A stretch of DNA of 64,000 nucleotides, taken from Peromyscus leucopus. Taxonomy: Eukaryota; Chordata; Mammalia; Rodentia; Cricetidae. Under the pieces are notes generated by a model. It was given only the letters and a program-made list of their open reading frames with translations. It made no database searches and was not told the origin of the DNA. Shown in pieces: positions 1 to 10,440 of this stretch (within the stretch, counting starts at the first letter, position 1; each line of letters begins with the position of its first letter). The stretch spans positions 66,730,982 through 66,794,981 of the forward strand of contig NC_051067.1 in assembly GCF_004664715.2 (NCBI RefSeq), given 5' to 3'. Both the position numbers and the translations under genes were made by a program.

Positions 1-112
1 CAACCATCTGTAATGAGATCTGGTGCCCTCTTCTGGCCTGCAGTCATATATGCTGTATACATAATAAATAAATAAATCTTAAAAAAAAAAAAAAAGAAGA
101 AGAAGAAGAAGG
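1..112 (+). repeat. B2 SINE, 3' end only
   Basis: The text caaccatctgtaatgagatc, followed by a 'gccctcttctgg' block and (aata)n before an A/GAA tail, is the 3' half of a rodent B2 tRNA-derived SINE. The tRNA-like 5' half lies outside the window. Confidence 0.85.
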
Positions 113-353
113 CCAAATGGAGACAGACACAATTTCTCTCCATTGGAAGAAAGAATACTGTTGAGAAATTCTTAATTCCATAGCTCAAGCTATGAATGGA
201 ACAGAGGAAACTGGGGGAAGTCTTCCTGAGGTTCCCACTTGTTCTCTCTGGTGGTGACTGGGACACAGGATGCTGGGTACCCACTCTAGTAGTAACAGTG
301 CTTCCTTGCAGGCTCACATGTACTGAGACCATACACCCACGTAAAGGACTCAC
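1..353 (-). other. Cubn intron (partial), left edge of window
   Basis: Intron 3' of the CUB12 exon. The first 112 bases are the end of a B2 SINE and its A-rich/GAA tail. The remaining 240 bases show no recognisable feature. Confidence 0.8.
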
Positions 354-486
354 AGAAAGGACAGCTGCAGCTGGTTTCCAGGGGAGCTGACAATGCTCCA
401 GACACATTCCGCATGAGGATGGTATGCTGCTGGGTAGTCAGGGCTGTTGAAGATGCCATCAGCCATGTTGAAGGTTCCACCACAAG
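354..486 (-). CDS. Cubn: Cubilin exon: first part of CUB12
   Basis: Last cubilin exon in this window; the gene continues to the left, outside it. 133 bp: two bases, 43 codons, two bases. It reads [19 protein letters not shown], then [20 protein letters not shown], with cysteines 1 and 2 of CUB12. The acceptor is ttgccttccag and the donor gtgagt. Reading through the donor meets a TGA at once, which supports the exon end at 354. It ends in phase 2, unlike the phase 1 junctions before it. Identity to recalled human and rat CUB12 (GIFNSP, ECVWNI, SSPGN-x-LQLSF) is high. Confidence 0.95.
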
Positions 487-1351
487 CTGGAAGGCAAAAG
501 AAATAAAAAAGGGAAGTTTCAGAGCAAAGAGCAAATGAAAGACAGCACAAGATACAAGAGGAAGAGCATTAGGGCCATGTGCAAAGGGCAGGACACTTCC
601 ACCTCACGTTAACATTTGATTTGCTTCACAAATAGTAACAGAGGGAAGATTCCAAAGACAAAACAGAGGGAGCTCTTCTAAAAGTCTTTCTCCGTGTGAA
701 CTAGAACTTCGGGTTTAAAAAAGGACTTGTTTTCAATCCTGTAGCCACTTTGTTTTTATGGCCAGGGTGATTTTCAAGCTTGCCCCAGAAGAGGGGATAC
801 TCTTCCCTGGCTGCCATGGAAAAGGCAACTGTCCAGCTTGTCCCTCTGGGGAGAGTACTAAGACACACCATTCTTCACTTTTCTACACTTGGTTTGTTAA
901 CAGCCTCTCCTGGCCAAGAAGCACAGTAATGGATGGCACCTCATTCCTTTCCTGCCCATGTGCCTCACTGCACAGTGGACCTGTCAATATCCACACCTAC
1001 CTGACCCTAGCATCAAGTGCAGAAAAATAGCCATGAGGCTGTGCATGGTATGAGTCTCCACCAAACTGCCAGTCACAGAGCACATTGGCAAACACACTGC
1101 TGTGACACTAGAGAACAGGTCTCCAAGAAGATAAGGTGGGACTAAAAAAAACCCAGCCAGGTTTTAGCCAATTCTCCTCACTTTATAGATATCATGGTTA
1201 TGAGAATTCACACAACATTAAATTATAAAGAAGGCACAAGGGAAATTTTAGGAAACTGGCTCCCCACTTTAAAAGAGTCCTAAATAGCCAAGCAAAGATT
1301 TGTATCCCACACTGTCAACCCTGCAGTCATCTGTTAATGCCTCTTACTTAC
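487..1351 (-). other. Cubn intron between CUB11-end and CUB12 exons
   Basis: 865 bp. I see no SINE, simple repeat or coding signal in it other than the splice sites at its two ends. Confidence 0.8.
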
Positions 1352-1480
1352 CTGATGTTGATGCAGAATAGAAGGCATGGAAACCCTCACTTACAATGGA
1401 AGAATCAGAGACAAACTTCAGTGTCAGGGCATTGCCAAAGGATACGATGGGATGGGGCAGGGAAGTACCACAGTAACGGC
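1352..1480 (-). CDS. Cubn: Cubilin exon: end of CUB11
   Basis: 129 bp: two bases, 42 codons, one base. It reads [20 protein letters not shown], then [20 protein letters not shown], ending CUB11 with its fourth cysteine and closing strand. The acceptor is pyrimidine-rich, ending catccttag, and the donor is gtaagt. The closing G pairs with CT of the next exon to encode Ala, giving TSACGGTF at the CUB11-CUB12 junction. The text matches cubilin (GRYCG, PHPI-x-SF-x-NALT, GFHA) and has no frame break. Confidence 0.95.
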
Positions 1481-1799
1481 CTAAGGATGAAGATGTGACA
1501 AGGAGGTAAGTAAAGCCATGGCAGGGCCACACAAGACATCACAATGAGAAAGAACCACTTACATCAGAGTTGTGTTTGAGACAATGCCTGAGCACTAAAG
1601 ATGCACTCTAGATACCAGCATAGCCAGGATGAATATAGATATGATGAATTTTAAAAAAAAAATAGAGGAACAGAGGGAAAGCAGATGTGACTAGACTCTA
1701 ACGGTAACTCAAGTGGACACTTGCAGCCAAGTAGGGACAGACAATAGTGCACTTAGAATCTCAGTGCATTATCACAGAGAGGAGGAGATGGTGGATCAA

Positions 1800-1985
1800 G
1801 TTCCATGCATTCAACACCTGGCTTGCCATTCACGAGTTATGTAACCTGAGACAAGCTACTTGGGTGTTCTGTGACCCAGTTTCCTCATATATTAGAAATA
1901 ACTAAATCTATGTCGTAAGGCTATAAAGACTGAGTTACCACTTATAAAGTACTTAGAGTAGTACTCTGCAGGAGGTGGTTGGGTA
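1800..1985 (+). repeat. MIR SINE relic
   Basis: Reads like diverged MIR: a 'cacgagttatgtaacctgag' block, then 'cagtttcctcat', then a 'taaagtacttagagtagtact' end. These are the usual conserved MIR landmarks in order. Boundaries are approximate. Confidence 0.6.
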
Positions 1986-2476
1986 AGAGTATGTGTTATA
2001 TAACATATCCTTGTCTTTGGTTCTATACCAATGGATTAACTTCTCACACAATACAATTTGAGGTGTGCCTGGTGCCCAGTCCTTGTCCACTAGGCTCTGT
2101 TATGGGCACAGTAATAAAAGTAGTCTCCTCTGACAGAGCTTGTCTTCTGTAAGGGGAGACACTTCCATGGCAAAATGCTCACAGAGAAAGTGTTCATTTC
2201 CAATGGAATATAAGAAGTATTTTAAAGTACTAGCCAGAGATTTCTGAATGTTCTGTTTAATGATGAAATGGTCTTTGTTCCACTACTGCTTCAGATTGTG
2301 ATTTGGAATCTGTAACTTGCACTTTAGGAACACACTAAAATATACACACTATTTGTGAGCATAAATAAGTTGAGTTTCTTGAGTCCCACATTATTCTGCT
2401 TTCCTACCCTCTGATTCATTCCCATGTGGCTTATGAGACTCTTCATGCTTATTGGAAACACTGTAACTTTGAATGT

Positions 2477-2505
2477 CAACAACAACAACAACAACAACAA
2501 CACAC

Positions 2506-2567
<62 letters not shown>
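2477..2567 (+). repeat. (CAA)n(CA)n microsatellite
   Basis: About 26 bp of CAA units pass directly into about 65 bp of mostly CA units, with a few 'cacata' interruptions at the join. It sits in the intron about 40 bp downstream of the donor of exon 2610-2720. Confidence 0.97.
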
Positions 2568-2569
<2 letters not shown>

Positions 2570-2609
2570 CGTGCCAAGACTACAGATGTAAATGACGAGT
2601 CTTTGGTAC

Positions 2610-2720
2610 CTTGGACAGGTGCGTCATAGTCCTTGCCGTCCAGAATTTCTAAATAGTCCCGTGTACAGTCTGTGCTGTCTTGTAGTTGAAAGAGGCTAAA
2701 GGAGAGGGTAACATGACTGA
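2610..2720 (-). CDS. Cubn: Cubilin exon: middle of CUB11
   Basis: 111 bp: two bases, 36 codons, one base. It reads [15 protein letters not shown], then [20 protein letters not shown], carrying the third CUB11 cysteine and the acidic C-x-x-D and LDG positions of the CUB calcium site. The acceptor is a strong (T)n tract ending tatag. The donor is GTACCA, a weaker match to consensus than the gtaagt donors of its neighbours. The closing G joins GC of the next exon to give Gly (VQGRYCG). A CA repeat lies only about 40 bp past the donor, at 2477-2567, inside the downstream intron. Confidence 0.93.
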
Positions 2721-4284
2721 CTATAAAAAAAAGAGAGAGAAGAGGGATGGTTATTTAATCAAATATTGGCAAGCAGAACAGAGAGATTTTTGCCTCTGGT
2801 ACTTTGAGATGAGGGTTTTCCAGCAGGGAAGCCAGGCATTTGGCAGCTTTGCACAGGGGTGGGGTCAGTAAACAGAGCTAAGGGCTCAGCTTCATGCTTA
2901 AAGGGCTTCCTTTGAAGAGTAACAGAATCGATGCTTTTGAAAACGCCTGTAGAATCCCAAATGCCAGTCATGGTAACTGAGAACTCTTTGGTAAGTTCAT
3001 CCCAGAGACTTTGGGAAATGTCTTATTGGAAAACATAACCATAGGCTGTTGTTTTGTTTTATTAGCTATTGTTGTCTTCCTCTCATAAACATTCTTCTCC
3101 ACAGGTTAGTTTTCTTAGACTCTGATTCCTTACATGCGCTGTACTGAGACACCCTTCTTCCACAAGACACAGCACACTCAAGCTTATTTAGCTGTCAGAA
3201 CCAGTGCCCGAGAGCTTCTGAATCATCCATCAGGAAAGCTTTGAACCACGCAAGGAACAGCAAGTGCCTGGGTACATTTTCCCTTTGTTGTCCCTCACAG
3301 CGTCCCTAATCTTCAGAATGGGATCTTTTCCTGTTGCCGTCCTTGCAGTGAGAACTTTCATCTGGATGTTTTTACAGCTCCTTAGAAAATAATCAATAAG
3401 CACAAAACTGCTGGACAAAACTGGTGGGGGCTGGGTGGGCTTCTTTTTCTCTGCTTTGTTGGGGCTCCACCCTCTCCATCTACAAAGACTAAGAATTACA
3501 TCACCGGCTCCCACATCTTATGCGTGGCCACAAAATAGAATCAATTTGTGAAGTTCTGTTTCACAACTAATAACAATTAAATTAAACTCAATATTTAAGC
3601 CCAGCTCTTCTGCAAATTATTTTATGCTGGGGCCTGATTAGCCTAAGTGACTGTCCTATTTTCACACAGGTCATTAATTAGAGAACAGAAAAGAGGACTT
3701 AATGGCTTTCCCACTTTGTGTCTGAAATCACAGACTCTTCCTGGAAACCTTAAAGGAGGGCAGGGTTCAAGTGAAATAGAATTCCTAATGAGACCAGGAT
3801 CACTGTGTTTGGAGCCGTTCTGACATGTCTATAAGGGCCATTTTCTCTGCCTGTAAAACGTGGACAGACTATTACCATGTCAGATAATAGAAATCTAAGG
3901 TTCCAAAAAGAAAAGAAAGTAAGCATTTACTGAGTGCTTCTAGGCCTGTGCTGGCCTTTCATCAATATATACATGGCAGGAGGGGATAGGTTTGCTATTA
4001 GTTTCCCCTTTAGTGACCAATAGCTTGTGACATCGTATCCTCCAACTGTAAGATAGTTCTCCAAACTCTATCTTCATTATTCACATATTCATCCAGCATC
4101 TACCGTACTCAGCAACACGTGTCAAGAGCTGTTTATCTATCAATTACTTTTTCATGACCTCAATCTCACGTGCCTGCCAGTACAACAAAGATGTACACAA
4201 ATACAACTTAGGTTTTTGTGCATGGTAGGTAGGTACACATTTTAGGAGCCACATCCTCAATCCTTTGTTTTTGTTTGGTTGCTT

Positions 4285-4505
4285 GCTTGCTTGCTTGTTT
4301 GTTTTTAAGGTAAGGATTTCACTGATCCCAGAGTAGTCTCCAACTGGATATGAATAGAGGGTGACCTTGAATTTCTGCTTCTTCCACTCAGTGTGTGTTG
4401 CAATGACAAGCATGTGCCACCACTTGATGCATGTAGTTCTGGGCATCAAACCCAGAGCATCAATGGTGATACGCAGGTACTCAGCCCACTGAGTTATACC
4501 TTCAA
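4285..4505 (-). repeat. B4-type composite SINE
   Basis: In reverse orientation it has an ID/tRNA-like head (caaacccagagcatcaatgg to the 'ctcagcccactgag' box) joined to a B1-like tail (gtgaccttgaatttctgctt). This is the layout of rodent B4 elements. It is old and diverged. Confidence 0.5.
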
Positions 4506-4516
4506 CTCGCCAGCCC

Positions 4517-4650
4517 TGGGATTTTTTTAGAGGCAAGGTCTCCATATATTACTCAGGCTGGCCTTGAACTTACTGTTGAGCCCAGGCTGGTCACCAACTC
4601 AAAAACCTTTTGCCTTAGCCTCCAGAGTACTAGGATTGCCACATCCAGCC
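4517..4650 (-). repeat. B1-like (7SL-derived) SINE
   Basis: Minus-strand B1/PB1 text: 'caggctggccttgaactt', then 'gccttagcctccagagtact' and 'aggattgccacatccagcc'. It is diverged. Confidence 0.6.
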
Positions 4651-4866
4651 TTAAAAATTCCTTTAAATTAATATGAATCACTTTAAAGAATGTCTGTGTA
4701 CTAGACTAGAAAAATGACTGTTTTGATGCATTCCAGGAACCAGGACTTCCAAAAAAAGGTCAGCCATCAATTGTTACCACTGAAGACATAAGTGCCCTAC
4801 TGACGGCCATACTTCCCAAAGGTATCCCTTGCCCCAGACTCTCAGTTTTTTATTTTTGTTACTTAC

Positions 4867-4980
4867 ATGGAGGTTGAGCTTCAAGTATCCAAGTACAGTT
4901 TTGATTGTTTAGATATTTATTAGGGAACAATGGAGAGGAAATAGTATCAGAAGAGTCAGTGATGATGTGGCCTCCACATT
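4867..4980 (-). CDS. Cubn: Cubilin exon: first part of CUB11
   Basis: 114 bp: two bases (AA) that pair with the G ending the previous exon to make Glu, then 37 codons, then one base. It reads [17 protein letters not shown], then [14 protein letters not shown], with CUB11 cysteines 1 and 2 and an NCT sequon. The acceptor is a pyrimidine-rich stretch ending cttcccag and the donor is gtaagt. Its last T joins TC of exon 2610-2720 to encode Phe, so the junction reads QPPFSHVTLSF, which fits the QPP-x-NHITLSF of rat and human cubilin. The exon is short because CUB11 is split over three exons here. Confidence 0.94.
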
Positions 4981-6052
4981 CTGGGAAGTACAAACACACA
5001 TGTCATATACTTTTGATTTCTACCAACTACACCAATTATTAGACGACTGAAAGTACTTCTTATTTCCACAGTGCATGCCAAGAAAGCTCTCTGATAAGGA
5101 AGCTAGCTGCACATAAAGCTGCACACAAAAAACCATCAGATAATGAGAAAATACTTTACAGTTATAATATTTTTCAATTACAGGAAGTGGGGACATAGAA
5201 CAACACTTTAAATGGCTATGAATTGTCTGAATCATTCAACCGACACTCTGGCGTTGATTCACTCATTCTATTTACTCATTAATTATAGGAAGGGTAATTT
5301 GTTTATAAATGAACTTTATTTTCTCTAGAAAACACTCAATTTGTAAAGGTGATTGCAAATTAACCAGAGAAGTTCAGTGCTCTGTGGGAACCAAGGAGAG
5401 GAGAGTGTGCTGCACTGTTGAGTGCCCAGTCTCCAGAGGAGGCAGAGCTAGACCAGGATCTGGAGCATGAGAAGCACAGCGCAGGAAATGGGCAGCCTGA
5501 GCAGAAGACATTGGTGAGGAGAAGGGCCCTATTTATCCGGTCTTGACTGAAGCAGTCGAGGCTTAGATCTTGTTGGAAGCAGCACTGTAAAGGGGGCAGG
5601 GCAGGTTTTGGAACTGTGCTTCACAGTTGGAGTGGCTTGACTTCCATCTTCAAGCCACACAGAGACAGGACAGACATGAGGAGTCTCAGTGTGATCAGAC
5701 TGTGTCTCTTACGAGTTATTTGGGAGAAAGATGGAGCAAGAGTGGGTGAGTTTGAGGAGGCTATTGTAAGAGTTCAGATAGGGAGGAGAGGGTACTCTTA
5801 CTCTGAAGCAACACTTAAGGCAACATTAAGCATAAAGTAAAATAGTGTTAAGTACTACTTTTTCTTTGAAATCACCGAGAATGGTAGACACACACGCTAG
5901 TGTCTTGCTCCAATGTCTCTGAGGGTGCACCTTTGTGAGACTGACTCCGAAACACTCTCCACCCAGGAGTGTTTACTAATATGATACCAGCAAGTCTACT
6001 AGAGTGGATGTTAACGGGTGCATGATGACTGACCAGGCTAACCTTATTTGAG

Positions 6053-6215
6053 GTGGGGCCAGTGAGAAGGCTCAGCCAATAAAGGTACATGCCATCAAGC
6101 CTGCAGACACAAGTTCAATCCCTGAGAGCCACATGAAAGGAGAGAACTGAGTCCCATAAGTTGTCCTCTGACCTGTGCATGTGCACCATGACACATACAA
6201 ATAAACACATGTACA
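6053..6215 (+). repeat. B2/B3-class tRNA-derived SINE
   Basis: Matches the pattern 'agaaggctcagcc', then 'gttcaatccctgagagccac', then 'ttgtcctctgacctg', then 'caccatgacacatac', ending in an AT-rich tail. This is the tRNA-derived rodent B3/B2 layout on the plus strand. Confidence 0.7.
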
Positions 6216-6627
6216 ATTTTTTTAATTAAAAATTTTTTTGAAGTAAATGATCTGAGTCATATAGATAAAAATCATAGCCCCATTCAAACCAATTAACAAT
6301 CACTCTAAGTTCTGGGCTCCTTCTATGTCTGCCAATTTGATAAAGATTAATCTCTGAGAAAAAAATCTGGTGAAAGGCAATGGGTGAAAGGCTTGGGAGA
6401 GGAAATTGAGAAGTGGTGACTTGTGGATAAAAACAATAGAAAAATATGGAATTCAGCAATGAGGCAAACCATTCTGTGGAGAGAGAATCTGACTCTACAT
6501 TACAAACAAGTCTTACAGTTGTATATCTCCTTGGTTAGGTACTAGGTAAATGAATTTGGCTAATTCTTTTTTTTTTTTTATCTCTGGTACTGAACCATTA
6601 AATGTTATCCTAAAAACATGTGGCTTA

Positions 6628-6937
6628 AGAGATTTACAGATCCTATATGTGTGGCTGGATAGTTAGTTAAGCCTGCAAAAATGCTGAACTCTACGTCTAG
6701 AATGAAGACCAGTGGGGGTTGGGAAAGTATGTTTGGGGAAACATAAAGAGGAGCAATGAGGGATTTTATAACGATCATGTTGTCTTTCTTAAAATGTGAT
6801 ATATTTCTTAAAAGTAAAAAAGCAGAGACGGTAATAAAACTGTTCATGTATCCTGGGAGAAAAATTCTGTTGAAGTATAAATAAAGATGGCTCAAGCTAA
6901 AATAAAAAAAGAGAGAGAGAGAGATTTACAGATCCTA
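6628..6937 (+). mobile_element. Retrocopy of an unidentified transcript 3' end, with target-site duplications
   Basis: An 18-bp direct repeat, agagatttacagatccta, flanks a 274-bp insert (6646-6919). The insert has AATAAA at 6880-6885 followed about 15 nt later by an A-rich, then GA-rich, tail. The left junction is ctta/agag, compatible with the TT/AAGA form of an L1 endonuclease nick. These are the marks of L1-driven retroposition of a polyadenylated RNA. The insert does not look like B1, B2 or ID. I do not recognise the parent gene; it may be a 3' UTR fragment. Confidence 0.7.
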
Positions 6938-7104
6938 AGACATCATCATCATTTAAGGTATATGAAGATACATAAAATATATGAACAGCTAGCATACACA
7001 TAAGTCTTCCTATCTGAACATTTGCATGTTAAGTTGGAAACTCTGGTGAACTTCTGAAGTCTGGTTACAGCAGTTGGGGGTTAGGTGACCCACAGGATAC
7101 TTAC

Positions 7105-7265
7105 CTTGCCTGAACTGAGCTCGGAAGCCCCTGCCCTGTCTGGAAGAGCCAGACCGGAATCTCACAAAGAGGCTGTTTCCTGAAGAAGTGATGGAGTTAG
7201 GTGGCGTCTGTCTTCCACACACACTGGCGACACGGGTGCTTTGTGGAACTTGAGCCATCATACGT
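7105..7265 (-). CDS. Cubn: Cubilin exon: C-terminal part of CUB10, with a +1 frameshift
   Basis: This exon should complete CUB10. It starts after a good acceptor (pyrimidine tract ending tttgcag) and ends at donor gtaagt. From the incoming phase 0 it reads TYDGSSST, which matches cubilin, then runs into a stop at 7197-7199. In the frame one base later it reads [26 protein letters not shown] and RGFRAQFRQ, which also matches cubilin and ends in the phase the next exon needs. The exon is 161 bp; the phases on both sides, and the residue count of the human exon, require 160. The extra base lies close to the AAA run of CCACAAAGCACC (plus strand 7240-7242). If real, the protein would stop within CUB10 and the mRNA would be a nonsense-mediated decay target. 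A sequencing or assembly indel is equally possible, because the other eight exons are intact. Confidence 0.92.
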
Positions 7266-8754
7266 CTGCAAAGATGGAAGACAGAAAACTCTCAATACTG
7301 CAAGTTTACATCTATAAGGCCCATATTCTGTGGATCATCTGCATATCAATGAGCCAGTAAAGCATTGCATTGGCTGGATCTACAACAGTTGGCTTTATTT
7401 CATTGTCTTGTTGTAGAGTTCCAGGGGCATGTCTGAGTGTTTGGTCATTTCTAGAAACAATACAAAGATTTCAGTGTGAGGTTTTCTGCTAACACCACCA
7501 ATACCTCTGTAAATTCTGACCCTCACAGAGCCCTCCTTTTCCTCATGACCATCAGCACATGCCCACGATGTGTACTGAAAATGTTTGATGCAAAGTTGAT
7601 GCGCAGGAGCAAAACAGGTGAGAGATAACGAACGAGTAACCATTCATTGTTAGAAACACAACATTCTTGGAACCTTTTGCTCCTTAGAGGCTCATAGACA
7701 ATGAGCAAGAAAAATGGCAAGAATAATAGGAGTGGGATTAGCCTGGTGTAGGAAATTACCTCATTCAAAGACATGTATCAGGTTCCATCCCTGCCCAGGA
7801 CTGTACTGGAGCTCCTTTGACATACCTTCTGTGCCAGTGGAGTAAAGTTATATTATATGTGCCCAAATCTCCGCATCAATATGTAAAATTGGAGTTTACG
7901 CATCTGTTTGGCATTCTGAGCTAGCATGAGCTCTTGAACACTTTTATGTATAAACAAGGAATTGATAAGTCTCTTGTCTTTGCATGGTAACACTTGGGAC
8001 CACTAGGTACATACTCTGTCAGAAATTGAATTTAGTCTTTCTTATTTGATTCCTCCAACCATTTTCTCTACCTGTATTTTTATCAAAAAATTCATAGACA
8101 ATCTTAGTGATGTATAAGTTACATAATTCCTAAGTGGGAATAATTCCTCAAGTTACTTTGAGTCCAAAAACTTGATTTTAGCATCTAGCATTGAAACTCT
8201 TATTTTGTCCAATATAAGATATCTGTTGAACAAGGTAGATATATTACTATAGTGAGAGTCAGTATCTGGAAATATTAAATTAAATATGACTATCTCATTC
8301 AAACCTAATTTCCATCTGCATTTTGTTAGAAAAATGTGGGTAGATAACAGAATATTCAGGGCACTAAAGTAAGGGAGGTATTCACAAGTAACTTGGAAAA
8401 TCTAGTGATGACTGCAATCAGCATTCTGTTAGAGAATCAGGGTTGGGAGTGTATTCTGAACTGATTTGTAGAAGCACATGAATCATATGGCCATAGGATT
8501 TAAATCCTCAGAGAAAGGGACCAGGCTTTTATAGTAATAAATACAAAGTAAATCTGGTTATAGAACAACACTTCTTTCTCCCTTCCCCCTCTTATCATTT
8601 AATGTTCACATTTTAAATCCAAACATTCAATACATAAAACTTTAAAAATGATTTTTATTCAACAAACATTGACTGAAAATTGAGTGATATTCATCTAGCC
8701 ATTTCAAAATATGATTTTCAGATCTAATCGGTTCAACCAGTCACTTAGTCTCTG

Positions 8755-9138
8755 CGGAGAGTGTTCAACTTTAGGACATCTGTGTCACACAAGCTCAGAG
8801 GATACCCAGGAAGAGGGCAGCAGATAGGACTGTGAGAGTCAGAGGATAGGGAGGATTGCTGGGGAGCAGTGTCTTCTGGACATGACTGGGTCTTTGCACC
8901 CATGAACTTACACAGCTGTGGTTGCTTGCATGAGGCCGTGCACACGATCAAGGGAGTCAATATCCAAACATGGATAAGGGAGGATTCATGAGGCTCCTCC
9001 CCCTAGCTGAGGAACTACTGGCAGCTGATGGTTGATGGGAAAGGGTGAGTTTTCTTCTGTGATATGGGCCTTGTTCGTGCTCCAGTGTACAACTCTATAC
9101 TCATGTATGCACAAGCAGCCCTGTACTCAGATGGTCAT
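8755..9138 (+). mobile_element. Rodent L1 3' UTR fragment, part 1
   Basis: The sequence contains the rodent L1 3' UTR landmarks: 'tttgcacccatgaactt', 'cacagctgtggttgc', 'gattcatgaggctcctcccc', 'tagctgaggaactactggca' and 'gtgctccagtg'. No ORF2 coding is left. The element is interrupted at 9139 by an LTR and resumes at 9711. Confidence 0.75.
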
Positions 9139-9710
9139 TGTGAGGTCCAAAACAAAAACCCTCCAATTCCTCAGACTCCAAAAGGCACTCCAAATATCCA
9201 TAAATGAGCTCAGCCTGTACTATAGGAGGACTTCTGGTGATTAGATAAAAGCCAGCATTCTTCTTCTACAAGTTCCTGTCTACCAAAAGGAGTCATTTCC
9301 CTTACCTCCAGAAGAAGGGACATATGGCTACATGTGGTGACTATCAGTATATCAAAACTCAGGCTGGCTTCCAGATCATTCAGTATCCCAAGTACCTATT
9401 ACACATTTCAAAATCCATGCTAGCATTCTATCCCTTCTTGTCCCCTCTCCTCCCCTAAACTCCTTCCAGCTCATGGGCTTTCCTCTACACCCCTATGCCC
9501 CCAGCTACCTAGTCTCCTTATAATCCTGCTATCCTCAACATGTTTTCTCTATGCTCTGCTCCTTCTGTTCTCCCCTTTCTTGCTGTTTGCTCGCCATGTT
9601 TGGTCTACTTCTTTCTCTCTCTGCTCTGGACTCTCCCAAATGCCTCTGGTTGTTCTCTCTCTTATATCTACAGTAAAAACATTCTTCTTCACCATACCAT
9701 GGAATAGTCA
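9139..9710 (+). mobile_element. Solo LTR of an endogenous retrovirus (copy 1)
   Basis: About 570 bp that aligns along its length with 14807-15392. It begins tgtgaggtcc and ends near agtca. Shared blocks include 'actccaaatatcc', 'ggagtcattt/cccc' and 'tggtctacttctttctctc'. Its poly(A) signal is decayed (agtaaa). There is no internal viral coding next to it. It splits an L1 3' UTR, so it inserted after that L1. The family name is not certain. Confidence 0.7.
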
Positions 9711-9872
9711 TCCTGTCAATTTACGCAGTTATTAAGCAAACAAACATACAAAGGCATGTAGTTGGGGATGGGTTTAGAGGAGGGATCCAGGAGGAGTAGG
9801 AGGGGGCCTGAGGGATGATTATGATCAAAATGAATTACATGCATGTATGAAAAATTCAAAATAAAGAAATAT
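9711..9872 (+). mobile_element. Rodent L1 3' UTR fragment, part 2
   Basis: Continues the L1 end: a G-rich 'ggaggagtaggagggggcct' block, then 'atgattatgatcaaaatg', 'catgcatgtatgaaaaattc' and an AATAAAG-like end. It is the distal part of the element begun at 8755. Confidence 0.7.
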
Positions 9873-10074
9873 TGTTTCCAGTCTAGTATGATTGCTTCTT
9901 TCAGACTTTGTTTAGAGCTAAACAACATATAAGCCATCACAAACACACCTCTTAATTTGCTTAATTTCTTAAATTTTGGTAAAGTACTAGACTGTATTAA
10001 GTATATACAAACTCCCAAAAGAATAGAAACTGAACCTTTTCCAAGCCCACACTTTTTAAAAAGGCAAAATGTTC

Positions 10075-10440
10075 TGGTTTACTTTATGCTGTTGTGATAA
10101 AATGTCCTGACAAACAATTTAGGGAGAAAAAAGGCTTTAATTCAGCTTATAATTCCCATTACAGTCAGTCATTGTGAGAAAGTTATGGCAGGAACCTCAA
10201 ACAGCTAATCACATTACATTCAAGAAAAGAGCTCGGCCCCTTCCTTGCTTGTTCTCAGCTTGATTACTCTTATAAAGTTCAGGACCTTTTACCTAGGGAA
10301 TGGTACCACCCAAAGTAGGCTGGTACTTATATCAATTAATTATGTTGAATCCCCCATAAACTTGCCCACTCAATATCGACAATCCCTCCCTGAGACTCTC
10401 TTCTTAGGCCATTCTTGTCCTTGAATTGAAGTTATATACC
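10075..10440 (-). repeat. Rodent interspersed repeat (same family as 52255 and 63480)
   Basis: Reads 'tgctgttgtgataaaatgtc', then 'ggaatggtaccacccaaagt' and 'aggctggtacttatatca', the reverse complement layout of the 63480-63880 copy. It is a diverged non-coding rodent repeat whose family name I cannot give with confidence. Confidence 0.55.

Larger units (their letters stand above)
1481..2609 (-). other. Cubn intron within CUB11
   Basis: 1.1 kb. It contains a MIR-like relic near 1800-1980 and the CAA/CA repeat at 2477-2567, close to the donor. Nothing else is recognised. Confidence 0.8.
2721..4866 (-). other. Cubn intron within CUB11
   Basis: 2.1 kb. It holds two adjacent degraded SINEs at about 4285-4650 and a short L2-like scrap near 3925-3970. 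The rest is unremarkable. Confidence 0.75.
4981..7104 (-). other. Cubn intron between CUB10 and CUB11
   Basis: 2.1 kb. It contains a B3-type SINE at about 6053-6215 and the retrocopy with target-site duplications at 6628-6937. The other sequence shows no recognised feature. Confidence 0.75.
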
